From Daejeonella sp. (GTDB taxonomy: Bacteria; Bacteroidota; Bacteroidia; Sphingobacteriales; Sphingobacteriaceae): 64,000 bases of DNA. Below are positions 1-6,958 of the stretch, piece after piece; the stretch's first letter is position 1, and each line of letters opens with the position of its first letter. Both the position numbers and the translations under genes were made by a program. Below the pieces are notes generated by a model, which worked only from the letters and a program-made list of their open reading frames with translations, ran no database searches and had not been told where the DNA came from. The stretch is taken from positions 1-64,000 of the forward strand of contig NZ_JAUYSS010000072.1 in the NCBI RefSeq assembly GCF_030695525.1. Reading direction: 5' to 3'.

Positions 1-140
1 TACCGCACACAGAATAGAACTTATGGGTGAAAGTCTAAGAAAAAAAAGGTAAAATTGTCAGGCCTTCAGATCATAAGGCCAAAGTCATATTAAAGGGGGT
101 CAGTATCCCCGGTACGGGGTCAGCATCTCCGGAATCTCCA
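1..140 (+). mobile_element. IS21-family insertion sequence, right end (left part outside window)
   Basis: The first 52 bases carry the last codons of an IstB-like ATPase. They are followed by non-coding DNA with two adjacent 20-bp near-repeats at 96-115 and 116-135 (both begin ggggtcag and contain ccgg), the tandem transposase-binding repeats usual at IS21 ends. The element appears to end in CA at 140, because from about 147 the sequence is coding DNA of a permease that has lost its beginning. The target duplication cannot be tested because the other end lies outside the window. Confidence 0.8.
2..52 (+). CDS. istB: IstB-like IS21 helper ATPase, C-terminal fragment (cut by window edge)
   Basis: The last 16 codons read TAHRIELMGESLRKKR and then stop. 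This matches the conserved tail of IstB proteins (…AHRIELKGESLRKKR), the AAA+ ATPase that works with the IstA transposase in IS21-family elements. Only the end lies in the window, so the ATPase motifs cannot be checked. The IS21 end repeats directly downstream support the call. Confidence 0.75.
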   Translation, partial: TAHRIELMGESLRKKR

Positions 141-155
141 GGTGAAAGCAAGTCA

Positions 156-1256
156 ATGCTAGCCATCGTATTAGTTGGAGCCTTATTGACCTATGGCGGG
201 GTCTCTCTTTTCGTCGTTGCTTTTGCCTTGTATCCATTCGCATCCGAACTTTTTAAGAAGACTAATATTCCAAAGCGCCTTATTCCGGGCACTATAGCTT
301 TAGGAGCCTTTACCTTCACTATGGATGCATTGCCGGGTTCTCCACAGATCCAAAATATCATTCCAACAACATTTTTTAATACCAATACATGGGCTGCCCC
401 TTGGCTGGGGCTAATCGGTGGAATTTTTGTTTTATCTGTGGGAATGCTTTATCTGGAATGGCGCAGAAAGAGTGCAAAATTAGCAGGTGAAGGTTATGGA
501 ACTGGACACATCAATGAACCGGAAGAAATATCGAGTGATAAGCTACCAAATGCTTTTACTGCAGTCCTTCCATTAATCCTTGTTGGTATTTGCAATAGAA
601 TATTCACAGAATTAATAATAAGAAATTACGGTAAAAGTTTTGATTTTTCGGCAATTGGTATCACTGGAGTATCGCCGATAGAAATCCCAAAACTTGCAGC
701 GATCTGGGCGGTAGAAGCTGCCTTATTGATTGGTATAATAACTGTTCTAATACTTGCATACAACAGAATTAAAGTAAATTTTAATGCACGTATTAATCTA
801 TCAATTGGAGGAGCCTTGCTTGCAACCCTAAATACAGCCTCCGAATATGGCTTTGGTGGTGTAATCGCCGCCTTGCCAGGGTTTAAGGCTTTGAATGATG
901 GTCTGGCTTCCACCATCAGCGATCCACTTGTTAATGAAGCAGTTACGATAACCACTTTAGCGGGTATTACAGGATCTGCTTCTGGAGGAATGAGTATTGC
1001 TTTGGTTTCGATGAGCGAAACCTATATAGCAGCTGCTACTAAATTAGGTATCCCAATGGAAGTTCTTCATCGGGTCGCTTCAATGGCAAGTGGCGGAATG
1101 GATACACTCCCGCATAATGGTGCCGTAATCACACTACTAGCTATCACGGGGCTAAGTCACAGGCAGTCATATATGGATATTTTTTCAATGACAATTATCA
1201 AAACGCTTGCAGTTTTTTTAATTATTGCGGTGTATTATTTAACCGGAATCGTTTAG
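156..1256 (+). CDS. GntP-family gluconate-type permease, N-terminally truncated by IS21 element
   Basis: The 366-residue product is a polytopic membrane protein of the GntP/CitM-like type. GALLTYGGVSLFVV, IPGTIALGAFTFTMDALPGSPQ and MASGGMDTLPHNGAV are signatures of this group, which imports gluconate and related acids with protons. Full-length members have about 90-100 more N-terminal residues. Here homology begins at about base 147, immediately after the IS21 end, so the first helices are missing and the protein is probably inactive. The ATG at 156 is simply the first internal Met; the frame is open from 39 only because of IS sequence. The sugar-acid pathway genes that follow suggest it once imported their substrate. 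Confidence 0.8.
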   Translation: MLAIVLVGALLTYGGVSLFVVAFALYPFASELFKKTNIPKRLIPGTIALGAFTFTMDALPGSPQIQNIIPTTFFNTNTWAAPWLGLIGGIFVLSVGMLYLEWRRKSAKLAGEGYGTGHINEPEEISSDKLPNAFTAVLPLILVGICNRIFTELIIRNYGKSFDFSAIGITGVSPIEIPKLAAIWAVEAALLIGIITVLILAYNRIKVNFNARINLSIGGALLATLNTASEYGFGGVIAALPGFKALNDGLASTISDPLVNEAVTITTLAGITGSASGGMSIALVSMSETYIAAATKLGIPMEVLHRVASMASGGMDTLPHNGAVITLLAITGLSHRQSYMDIFSMTIIKTLAVFLIIAVYYLTGIV

Positions 1257-1375
1257 CATTTTCCAAGGCATAAATAAAGCTCAATATTGTCATTCATAAT
1301 TGTCTGTTTAAGGATTTTTCAACACCTTTAGTTATCGGGTTCGGATTAAAAAATTTTGTTTAAAAAAAGATAAAA

Positions 1376-3088
1376 ATGAGTAAAAAACTACGGAGTCAGA
1401 ATTGGTTTGGCAAAACTGGTAAGGATGGGATAATTTACAGGGCCTGGATGAAAAATCAGGGTATACCCGATTATGAGTTCAAGAGTAAACCGATTATCGG
1501 TATATGCAATACCTGGTCGGAACTAACCCCCTGCAATGCCCATTTCAGAGAACTGGCAGAGTCTGTAAAAAGAGGAATCTTTGAAGCCGGAGGTTTTCCT
1601 GTAGAATTTCCGGTAATGTCATTAGGTGAGACTCTAATCAAACCTACGGCCATGCTTTACCGGAATTTAGCCAGCATGGATGTTGAGGAATCAATTCGTG
1701 CAAATCCGATGGACGGGGTTGTTTTATTGTGCGGATGTGATAAAACTACACCCTCACTGGTTATGGGCGCCTGCAGTGTCGATATTCCTACGATCGTAGT
1801 ATCCGGCGGACCGATGCTCACCGGTAAATACAATGGCCGGGATATAGGTACAAGTGATGTCTGGAGGTTCACAGATGATGTGAAATCAGGCATCATGTCT
1901 GAAGAAGAGCTCAATATCGCTGAAGCGGGTTTATGTCGCAGTCAGGGCCATTGTGCGGTTATGGGTACAGCTTCTACTATGGCCACAATGGTTGAATCTT
2001 TAGGACTTACCCTGCCTCAGAATGCAGCTATTCCGGCTGCGGATTCCAGACGGAAAGTACTGGCACAATTATCAGGCAAAAGAATAGTTGAGATGGTGAG
2101 GGAAGACCAAAAATTATCAGACATCCTGACCAGAGAAGCCTTTGAAAATGCCATTAAAGTAAATGCCGCAATCGGTGGATCTACCAATTTTGTGATTCAT
2201 CTTTTAGCAATTGCCGGAAGAATCGGCGTGCCGCTTGAGATCAAAGACTTTGACCGATTATCTGCATCTATTCCACTTCTTGTTAACCTGCAACCTTCCG
2301 GAAAGTTCTTCATGGAGGATCTTTACTATGCCGGCGGTGTACCTGCATTGCTTAAAGAACTTGATTCTTTCCTCAATACGGATTGCATCACTGCGAACGG
2401 TAAAACTATTCAGGAAAATTATCAGAATGCAAAATGTTATAACAGGGAGGTCATTGCTTCAATTGATAAACCATTCAATAATACGACTGCACTGGCAGTT
2501 CTCTATGGAAATATTTGCGAAAACGGTGCGGTAATCAAACCTACTGCGGCAAGTCCGCATCTGTTCCGGCATAGCGGAAAAGCAGTAGTTTTTGAAAATA
2601 TAGAGGATTATAAATTAAGAATTGACGATCCTGATTTACCCGTGGATGAAAATAGTGTCCTTGTCTTGAAGAATGTTGGTCCAAAAGGCTATCCCGGAAT
2701 GCCGGAAGTCGGGAATATGACCTTACCATTGAAACTGCTTGAAAAGGGAGTTAAAGATATAGTCAGGATCTCTGACGGCCGCATGAGCGGGACAGGTTTT
2801 GGAACAGTTGTTTTGCACATATCGCCTGAGGCAACTTTGGGAGGAAATTTCAGTGTGCTTGAAACCGGCGATCTGATTATACTGGATCTGAATGCCCGTA
2901 CGCTGAATGTTGACCTTAGTGCGGAAGAGCTTCAGCGCAGAAAAGATAATTGGAAACCCTCCCCTGCACTCACAGACAGAGGATATACCAGCCTGTATAT
3001 CAACAATGTAGAACAGGCACATTTGGGTGCTGACCTTGGTTTCCTTAAAGGAGGCTCTGGCAGTGAAGTAACGAGAGACTCTCACTAA
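1376..3088 (+). CDS. IlvD/Edd-family sugar-acid dehydratase (arabinonate/xylonate type)
   Basis: 570 residues, full length for the IlvD/Edd superfamily, which dehydrates 2,3-dihydroxy or sugar acids to 2-keto-3-deoxy acids using an Fe-S cluster and Mg2+. Visible are TPCNAH with C53, CGCDKTTP with C121 and GHCAVMGTAS with C193. Their spacing matches the three [2Fe-2S] ligands described for L-arabinonate dehydratase. SDGRMSGTGFG near the C terminus is the active-site serine loop. The SDR and SMP-30 genes just downstream favour a sugar-acid substrate over branched-chain amino acid synthesis. Which aldonate it uses (arabinonate, xylonate, fuconate or galactonate type) cannot be read from the sequence. 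Confidence 0.85.
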   Translation: MSKKLRSQNWFGKTGKDGIIYRAWMKNQGIPDYEFKSKPIIGICNTWSELTPCNAHFRELAESVKRGIFEAGGFPVEFPVMSLGETLIKPTAMLYRNLASMDVEESIRANPMDGVVLLCGCDKTTPSLVMGACSVDIPTIVVSGGPMLTGKYNGRDIGTSDVWRFTDDVKSGIMSEEELNIAEAGLCRSQGHCAVMGTASTMATMVESLGLTLPQNAAIPAADSRRKVLAQLSGKRIVEMVREDQKLSDILTREAFENAIKVNAAIGGSTNFVIHLLAIAGRIGVPLEIKDFDRLSASIPLLVNLQPSGKFFMEDLYYAGGVPALLKELDSFLNTDCITANGKTIQENYQNAKCYNREVIASIDKPFNNTTALAVLYGNICENGAVIKPTAASPHLFRHSGKAVVFENIEDYKLRIDDPDLPVDENSVLVLKNVGPKGYPGMPEVGNMTLPLKLLEKGVKDIVRISDGRMSGTGFGTVVLHISPEATLGGNFSVLETGDLIILDLNARTLNVDLSAEELQRRKDNWKPSPALTDRGYTSLYINNVEQAHLGADLGFLKGGSGSEVTRDSH

Positions 3089-3103
3089 ATAAAGAAATAG
3101 GAT

Positions 3104-3871
3104 ATGTTTATAAAGTCTTTCGACAAAAAAGTAGCGATCGTTACAGGTGCTGGCCAGGGAATTGGTTTCGAAATTTGCAGACAACTGGCAAAGGAAGGAG
3201 CTGCGGTTATATTAAACGACCTTGATTCAGAACTTTCAGAAAGTGCGGCAAAGAAGATAAGGGAGGAAGATGGTAATTGCATTTCCTTTTCGGGTGATTC
3301 GAGTGATCTGAACTTCATTCAAAGCATGGTCGATCTTGCCGTAAAACAGTTCGGAAAACTGGATATCGTGATTGCTAATGCGGGTATCACTTTATTTGGT
3401 GATTTTTTAACTTACAGTCCGGAAGCTTTTAATAGGGTACTTAATGTGAATATGGGAGGTACATTCTTCCTGACGCAGGCCGCTGCAAAGCAAATGAAGC
3501 AACAAGCTGATGGAGGTTCAATCCTGTTCACTTCATCAATTACCGGAAGACAGGCGCATAAAGATCTGGCTGCTTATGCAATGACCAAGGCAGCCCTGGA
3601 TATGCTCGCAAGGAATCTGGTGATCGAACTTTCTGCTTATAAAATCAATGTAAATACCATTGCCCCGGGAGCCACCATAACAGAAAGAACCACAAATGAC
3701 CCTGATTATGAAACCGTTTGGTCAAAATTGACCCCAATGGGCCGACCCGGAACAACAACAGATGTTGCCAATGCTGCCTTGTTTCTGGTTTCTGAGAAAG
3801 CAAAACAGATTACCGGGCAATGCCTGGTGATCGACGGGGGTTGGTCTTGTATCAGTCCCTCTCCTTTTTGA
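3104..3871 (+). CDS. SDR-family NAD(P)-dependent sugar dehydrogenase
   Basis: 255-residue classical short-chain dehydrogenase/reductase. The cofactor-binding TGAGQGIG lies at 14-21, NAG at 92-94, the catalytic serine in TSSIT near 144-145, and YxxxK is Y158/K162. It starts 15 bp after the dehydratase stop and ends 23 bp before the lactonase, so the three genes look like one operon. In that setting its probable job is oxidation of a free sugar to its lactone, the first step of the non-phosphorylating route. This role is inferred from the neighbours. SDRs are broad and the substrate is open. Confidence 0.83.
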   Translation: MFIKSFDKKVAIVTGAGQGIGFEICRQLAKEGAAVILNDLDSELSESAAKKIREEDGNCISFSGDSSDLNFIQSMVDLAVKQFGKLDIVIANAGITLFGDFLTYSPEAFNRVLNVNMGGTFFLTQAAAKQMKQQADGGSILFTSSITGRQAHKDLAAYAMTKAALDMLARNLVIELSAYKINVNTIAPGATITERTTNDPDYETVWSKLTPMGRPGTTTDVANAALFLVSEKAKQITGQCLVIDGGWSCISPSPF

Positions 3872-3894
3872 TTTTCAGGAATCCTAATCAAATA

Positions 3895-4767
3895 ATGAAA
3901 GCAAAAGCCCTTTATCCTGCTCAATGCCTGCTGGGCGAAGGACCGCTTTGGCAAGCCAAAAGGAATTCATGCTTTTGGGTGGATATTGAATGGGGTATGT
4001 TATTCGAATATCATTGGATCAGCAAGAAAACCAAAACCTGGAAATTTGATGGCAGGCTTACTATGGTTTGCCCCGGCACAGCAAATTGTCTCATTCTGGG
4101 TATAAATGCCGGAATTGCACGGTTTGATTTGATCACTGAAAAGCTGGAATGGCTCATGGATATTGAGTCAGAGATCAAAGAAAACCGCTGTAATGATGCT
4201 AAATGCGACAGTACTGGTAGATTATGGATCGGCACCATGGATATGACATTTAAACCGGGTGCTGCATCATTATATTGCATTGATAAAAATTTAAGTATCC
4301 AAAAAAAGTTGGACAATCTCACAATTTCCAATGGTATGGCCTGGACGGCTGATAATAAGCGAATGTATTTTATTGACAGTCCAACACAAACCGTACAATC
4401 TTATTCGTTCGACCCACTTAGCGGAGACATCCTTTTTGAGAAGAATGCAGTACATATTCCTGAAGAAATGGGTACACCCGATGGTATGTGTATTGATAAA
4501 GAAGGTATGTTATGGGTTGCCCATTGGGGAGGTTTTGGGGTTTACCGATGGAATCCGATAAATGGGGAACTTCTCGAAAAGATTGAAATACCCGCCCCTC
4601 ATGTAACTTCATGTGCTTTTGCCGGAGAGAAACTAGATTTTCTGATCATTACAACCGCCAGAGGGGATTTGGATGAAGCTGAACTGAAAAAATATCCTGA
4701 AAGCGGGAATACTTTCTTTTTAAAGATGAAAGTTAGGGGAACAGAACCCAATACCTGTATTTTTTGA
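3895..4767 (+). CDS. SMP-30/gluconolactonase family sugar lactonase
   Basis: 290-residue six-bladed beta-propeller of the SMP-30/LRE family. Likely metal ligands are E15 in LGEGPLW, N100 in RCNDAKCD, N146 in TISNGMAW and D196 in TPDGMCID, with the usual spacing. Such enzymes hydrolyse aldonolactones to aldonic acids, which the dehydratase at 1376-3088 would then take. An upstream in-frame start at 3820 would overlap the SDR gene; the ATG at 3895 is preferred because it begins exactly where family homology begins and leaves 23 bp between genes. No terminator is obvious after it. Confidence 0.85.
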   Translation: MKAKALYPAQCLLGEGPLWQAKRNSCFWVDIEWGMLFEYHWISKKTKTWKFDGRLTMVCPGTANCLILGINAGIARFDLITEKLEWLMDIESEIKENRCNDAKCDSTGRLWIGTMDMTFKPGAASLYCIDKNLSIQKKLDNLTISNGMAWTADNKRMYFIDSPTQTVQSYSFDPLSGDILFEKNAVHIPEEMGTPDGMCIDKEGMLWVAHWGGFGVYRWNPINGELLEKIEIPAPHVTSCAFAGEKLDFLIITTARGDLDEAELKKYPESGNTFFLKMKVRGTEPNTCIF

Positions 4768-4860
4768 CCAGGCCGGGCATTCAAAACGATTTCCAACGAT
4801 AACTCCACATTCTGTTCATCAAGTGACAGAAAAACTCAGAACAAAAATTCTATCTTTGCG

Positions 4861-4938
4861 CCACTTTAAGCTGAAAGCTGAAAGCTGAAAGCTGAAACTT
4901 ATAACCTATAACTTACAACTTACTACTTACTACTCAAA
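4861..4938. repeat. short tandem repeats upstream of ychF
   Basis: Four copies of a 7-base unit (agctgaa/aagctga) at about 4869-4898 run into degenerate cttata/cttaca/cttact repeats ending at the ychF start. They lie in the 5' leader, downstream of a TATCTTTG box at 4851-4858 that fits the Bacteroidota -7 element. Similar degenerate aagctga tracts occur at about 28182-28210. Such tracts can change length by slippage. Confidence 0.6.
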
Positions 4939-6039
4939 ATGGCATTACAGTGCGGTATAGTCGGATTACCAAATGTTGGAAAATCTACACTTTTTAATTG
5001 TTTATCGAATGCAAAGGCGCAGGCGGCGAATTTTCCATTCTGCACCATCGAACCAAATATCGGTGTTATTACCGTACCTGATCCGCGTTTAACCAAACTT
5101 GCCGAACTGGTAAAACCGGTTAAGGTTCAGCCAAATACGATAGAAATCGTGGATATTGCAGGTCTTGTGAAGGGAGCCAGCAAAGGCGAAGGACTAGGAA
5201 ACCAGTTTTTGGGAAATATACGTGCTACTAACGCAATCATACATGTTCTGCGTTGTTTTGATGATGATAATGTGATCCATGTGGATGGTGCAGTTGATCC
5301 AATCAGGGATAAAGAAATTATTGATACAGAACTGCAGTTAAAAGACCTTGATGCGGTTTCAAAGCGCATCCAAAAGGTTGAGAAAATGGCTAAAACAGGG
5401 AATGATAAGGACGCAAAAAAGACCTACGAGGTTTGCAATATCGTCAAAGCACACCTTGAATCAGGCAAATCTGTCCGTACTGCTCCTATCAGTTTAGAAG
5501 ATAAAGAATTTATCGCCGACCTGTTTTTATTGACTGAAAAGCCGGTAATGTACGTGTGTAATGTGGATGAAAAATCGGTTGTAAGCGGAAATCAATATGT
5601 AGATAAAGTTCGAGAGGCTGTAAAAGAAGAAAATGCAGAGGTCCTGGTTATTTCAGCTCAAATTGAGGCCGAAATAGCTTCCCTTGAAAGTTTTGAAGAA
5701 CGAAAGATGTTCCTTGAAGACCTCGGACTGAGCGAATCAGGAGTAACCCAATTAATACGGGCTGCTTATAAATTATTAAAGCTGGCAACCTATTTCACTG
5801 CAGGTGTGCAGGAAGTGAGAGCCTGGACTATTACACAAGGATTTACAGCTCCACAGGCAGCCGGTGTTATTCACACCGATTTTGAAAAGGGTTTTATCCG
5901 TGCAGAAGTAATCAAATACGATGATTTTGTAAATCTTGGCTCTGAAGCCGCTTGTAAGGAAGCCGGAAAGCTGGGTGTGGAAGGCAAAACTTATATCGTG
6001 CAGGATGGAGATATCATGCATTTCAGATTTAATGTTTAG
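4939..6039 (+). CDS. ychF: YchF/Ola1-type redox-regulated ATPase
   Basis: 366 residues, the standard length. YchF is an Obg-related P-loop NTPase that prefers ATP, binds ribosomes and acts in translation and oxidative-stress control. The P-loop GLPNVGKST lies at 9-17, IVDIAGLVKGASKGEGLGNQFL forms the switch II region, NVDE is the altered G4 motif, and the C-terminal ~85 residues form the TGS-like domain ending in HFRFNV. The ATG follows a tract of short tandem repeats. tRNA-Arg follows with its own promoter, so the gene is probably monocistronic. Confidence 0.95.
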   Translation: MALQCGIVGLPNVGKSTLFNCLSNAKAQAANFPFCTIEPNIGVITVPDPRLTKLAELVKPVKVQPNTIEIVDIAGLVKGASKGEGLGNQFLGNIRATNAIIHVLRCFDDDNVIHVDGAVDPIRDKEIIDTELQLKDLDAVSKRIQKVEKMAKTGNDKDAKKTYEVCNIVKAHLESGKSVRTAPISLEDKEFIADLFLLTEKPVMYVCNVDEKSVVSGNQYVDKVREAVKEENAEVLVISAQIEAEIASLESFEERKMFLEDLGLSESGVTQLIRAAYKLLKLATYFTAGVQEVRAWTITQGFTAPQAAGVIHTDFEKGFIRAEVIKYDDFVNLGSEAACKEAGKLGVEGKTYIVQDGDIMHFRFNV

Positions 6040-6042
6040 AGC

Positions 6043-6072
6043 TTGCCGCTAATAGTGGAATAAGTATATTTG
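6043..6072 (+). promoter_or_regulatory. Bacteroidota-type promoter for tRNA-Arg
   Basis: TTG at 6043-6045 and TATATTTG at 6065-6072 are separated by 19 bp. This is the -33/-7 arrangement of the primary sigma factor in Bacteroidota. The tRNA begins 16 bp after the -7 box. The -33 box lies directly behind the ychF stop codon. Confidence 0.7.
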
Positions 6073-6087
6073 CCACAATAATTTAAA

Positions 6088-6159
6088 GTGCCCATAGTTC
6101 AATGGATAGAATTGCAGATTCCGGTTCTGCTGATGGGGGTTCGAATCCCTCTGGGCACA
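6088..6159 (+). tRNA. tRNA-Arg (anticodon CCG)
   Basis: A full cloverleaf can be drawn. Acceptor stem: gtgccca with tgggcac. Anticodon stem: gcaga with tctgc, enclosing the loop ttccggt, so the anticodon is CCG and the codon read is CGG. T-arm: ggggg-ttcgaat-ccctc. The discriminator is A6159. The 3' CCA is not encoded. A disrupted second copy follows at once. Confidence 0.95.
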
Positions 6160-6180
6160 CAAAATTTCCATAGTTCAATG

Positions 6181-6208
6181 CCCGCCCGGTTGAACTCGTT
6201 CGGACGGG
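6181..6208 (+). repeat. 28-bp palindromic unit, copy 1
   Basis: Begins cccgcccgg and ends cgttcggacggg; the arms pair as an imperfect hairpin with one mismatch and one wobble. It stands in tandem with copy 2 inside the D-loop of the tRNA-Arg copy. Confidence 0.85.
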
Positions 6209-6236
6209 CCCGCCCGGTTGAACACCGTTCTGACAA
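6209..6236 (+). repeat. 28-bp palindromic unit, copy 2 (degenerate 3' arm)
   Basis: Follows copy 1 directly. The left arm cccgcccggttgaac is intact; the right arm has decayed to cgttctgacaa. The length is still 28 bp. Confidence 0.75.
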
Positions 6237-6262
6237 GGATAGAATTGCAGATTCCGGTTCTG

Positions 6263-6290
6263 CCCGCCCGGCTAAGGCCGTTCGGACGGG
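6263..6290 (+). repeat. 28-bp palindromic unit, copy 3
   Basis: Begins cccgcccgg and ends cgttcggacggg. The flanks ttctg and ctgatgg are contiguous in the intact tRNA at 6088-6159, so exactly 28 bp were added here, with no target duplication visible. Confidence 0.85.
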
Positions 6291-6324
6291 CTGATGGGGG
6301 TTCGAATCCCTCTGGGCACACAAA

Positions 6325-6351
6325 CCCCGGATTTAATCCGGGGCTTTTTTT
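6325..6351 (+). terminator. rho-independent terminator after the tRNA-Arg pair
   Basis: ccccggat-tta-atccgggg forms an 8-bp GC-rich stem followed by ctttttttg. It lies just behind the 3' end of the second tRNA copy, so one transcript from 6072 would cover both copies. Confidence 0.85.
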
Positions 6352-6423
6352 GCCTCAATATTTTCAAAATCCTTATGTCATTATTTAAGGGTCAGGAGGT
6401 TCTTCAGTATCACAATCCTTAAC

Positions 6424-6936
6424 TTAACCTGAATTCAATATAAGGAAAGGTAAAAAATACGGTCATAATTGGTCAGATAAGGCTCTGGAGCCCTTATTAT
6501 TGATTTTGAAACCAATACCTGTGTGCTATAGGTTGGTTCAGTCCTTTCCTACGGAGTATTTCCGGCAAGAAATCGCGTTCCCCTCTGGTCGGTGTTCTCC
6601 GTACCAAGCACGATCATATCATTGGTCGGTGATAACACCGACCACAGGCGGATAGCCGGAAGATACCTCCTCCGGCAAGGTTTATTTTACCTGGTTCTGT
6701 TTTTCATCGGGACCGACAGCCCGGCAAAAGGACTACCTGCCATTTGAAATAAACCCGGGTGGCAGCTGTAGCTTTTTTGCAACACGGAATTTCATGATAT
6801 AGACAAAAAGCTGCAAAAAACTACAGTACAACACGGGACTTGCGTGACCGAAGAATCACAGAACTTGCTTTCCTAAACAAAAGAAAAATAGTCAATCTAA
6901 TTAGTCCTGAAAGATTTTATATCAAACTCAGGTTAA
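6424..6936 (+). repeat. TIR-bounded structured repeat element, copy 1 (513 bp)
   Basis: Fills most of the gap between the tRNAs and the DUF1080 gene. The first 20 bp (ttaacctgaattcaatataa) and the reverse complement of the last 20 bp agree at 17 positions. Inner hairpins: ttccggc with gccggaa, gtttattt with aaataaac, and ttttttgca with tgcaaaaaa. Related copies lie at 8569-9033, 32375-32730 and 38141-38786. No convincing ORF was seen. It resembles a MITE or a mobile structured RNA. Confidence 0.8.
6574..6647. repeat. palindromic module inside repeat copy 1
   Basis: A ~74-bp double inverted repeat: ctggtcggtgtt pairs with aacaccgaccacag, and an inner accaa pairs with ttggt. It sits in the variable loop between ttccggc and gccggaa. 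A near-identical module occupies the same place in copy 4 (38292-38366) but is missing from copies 2 and 3. Confidence 0.75.
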
Positions 6937-6958
6937 ATAATGAATTGATTTGAATCCC

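Larger units (their letters stand above)
6168..6320 (+). pseudogene. second tRNA-Arg(CCG) copy interrupted by three 28-bp palindromic units
   Basis: With the insertions removed, this copy matches the upstream tRNA-Arg from ccatagttcaatg to the end, including the bases after the 3' end. Two tandem 28-bp palindromic units plus one extra g sit in the D-loop (6181-6236). A third unit lies at the junction of the anticodon stem and variable loop (6263-6290). The 5' acceptor strand is changed (atttcca in place of gtgccca) and no longer pairs well with tgggcac. It is therefore most likely a dead duplicate, although the insertions fall in loops and would form hairpins of their own. Confidence 0.8.

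Noticed and set aside
4869-4898. CRISPR-like or regulatory repeat before ychF
   Set aside because: Seven-base units without spacers; a slippage tract.
6168-6320. tRNA with functional introns
   Set aside because: Bacterial tRNA introns are group I introns in the anticodon region, far longer than 28 bp; the weak acceptor stem argues for a pseudogene. Kept only as a question in the findings.
6088-6323. Open frames of 68 and 74 codons on both strands
   Set aside because: They are read through the tRNA-Arg, its broken copy and the 28-bp palindromes; the codons come from RNA and repeat sequence.
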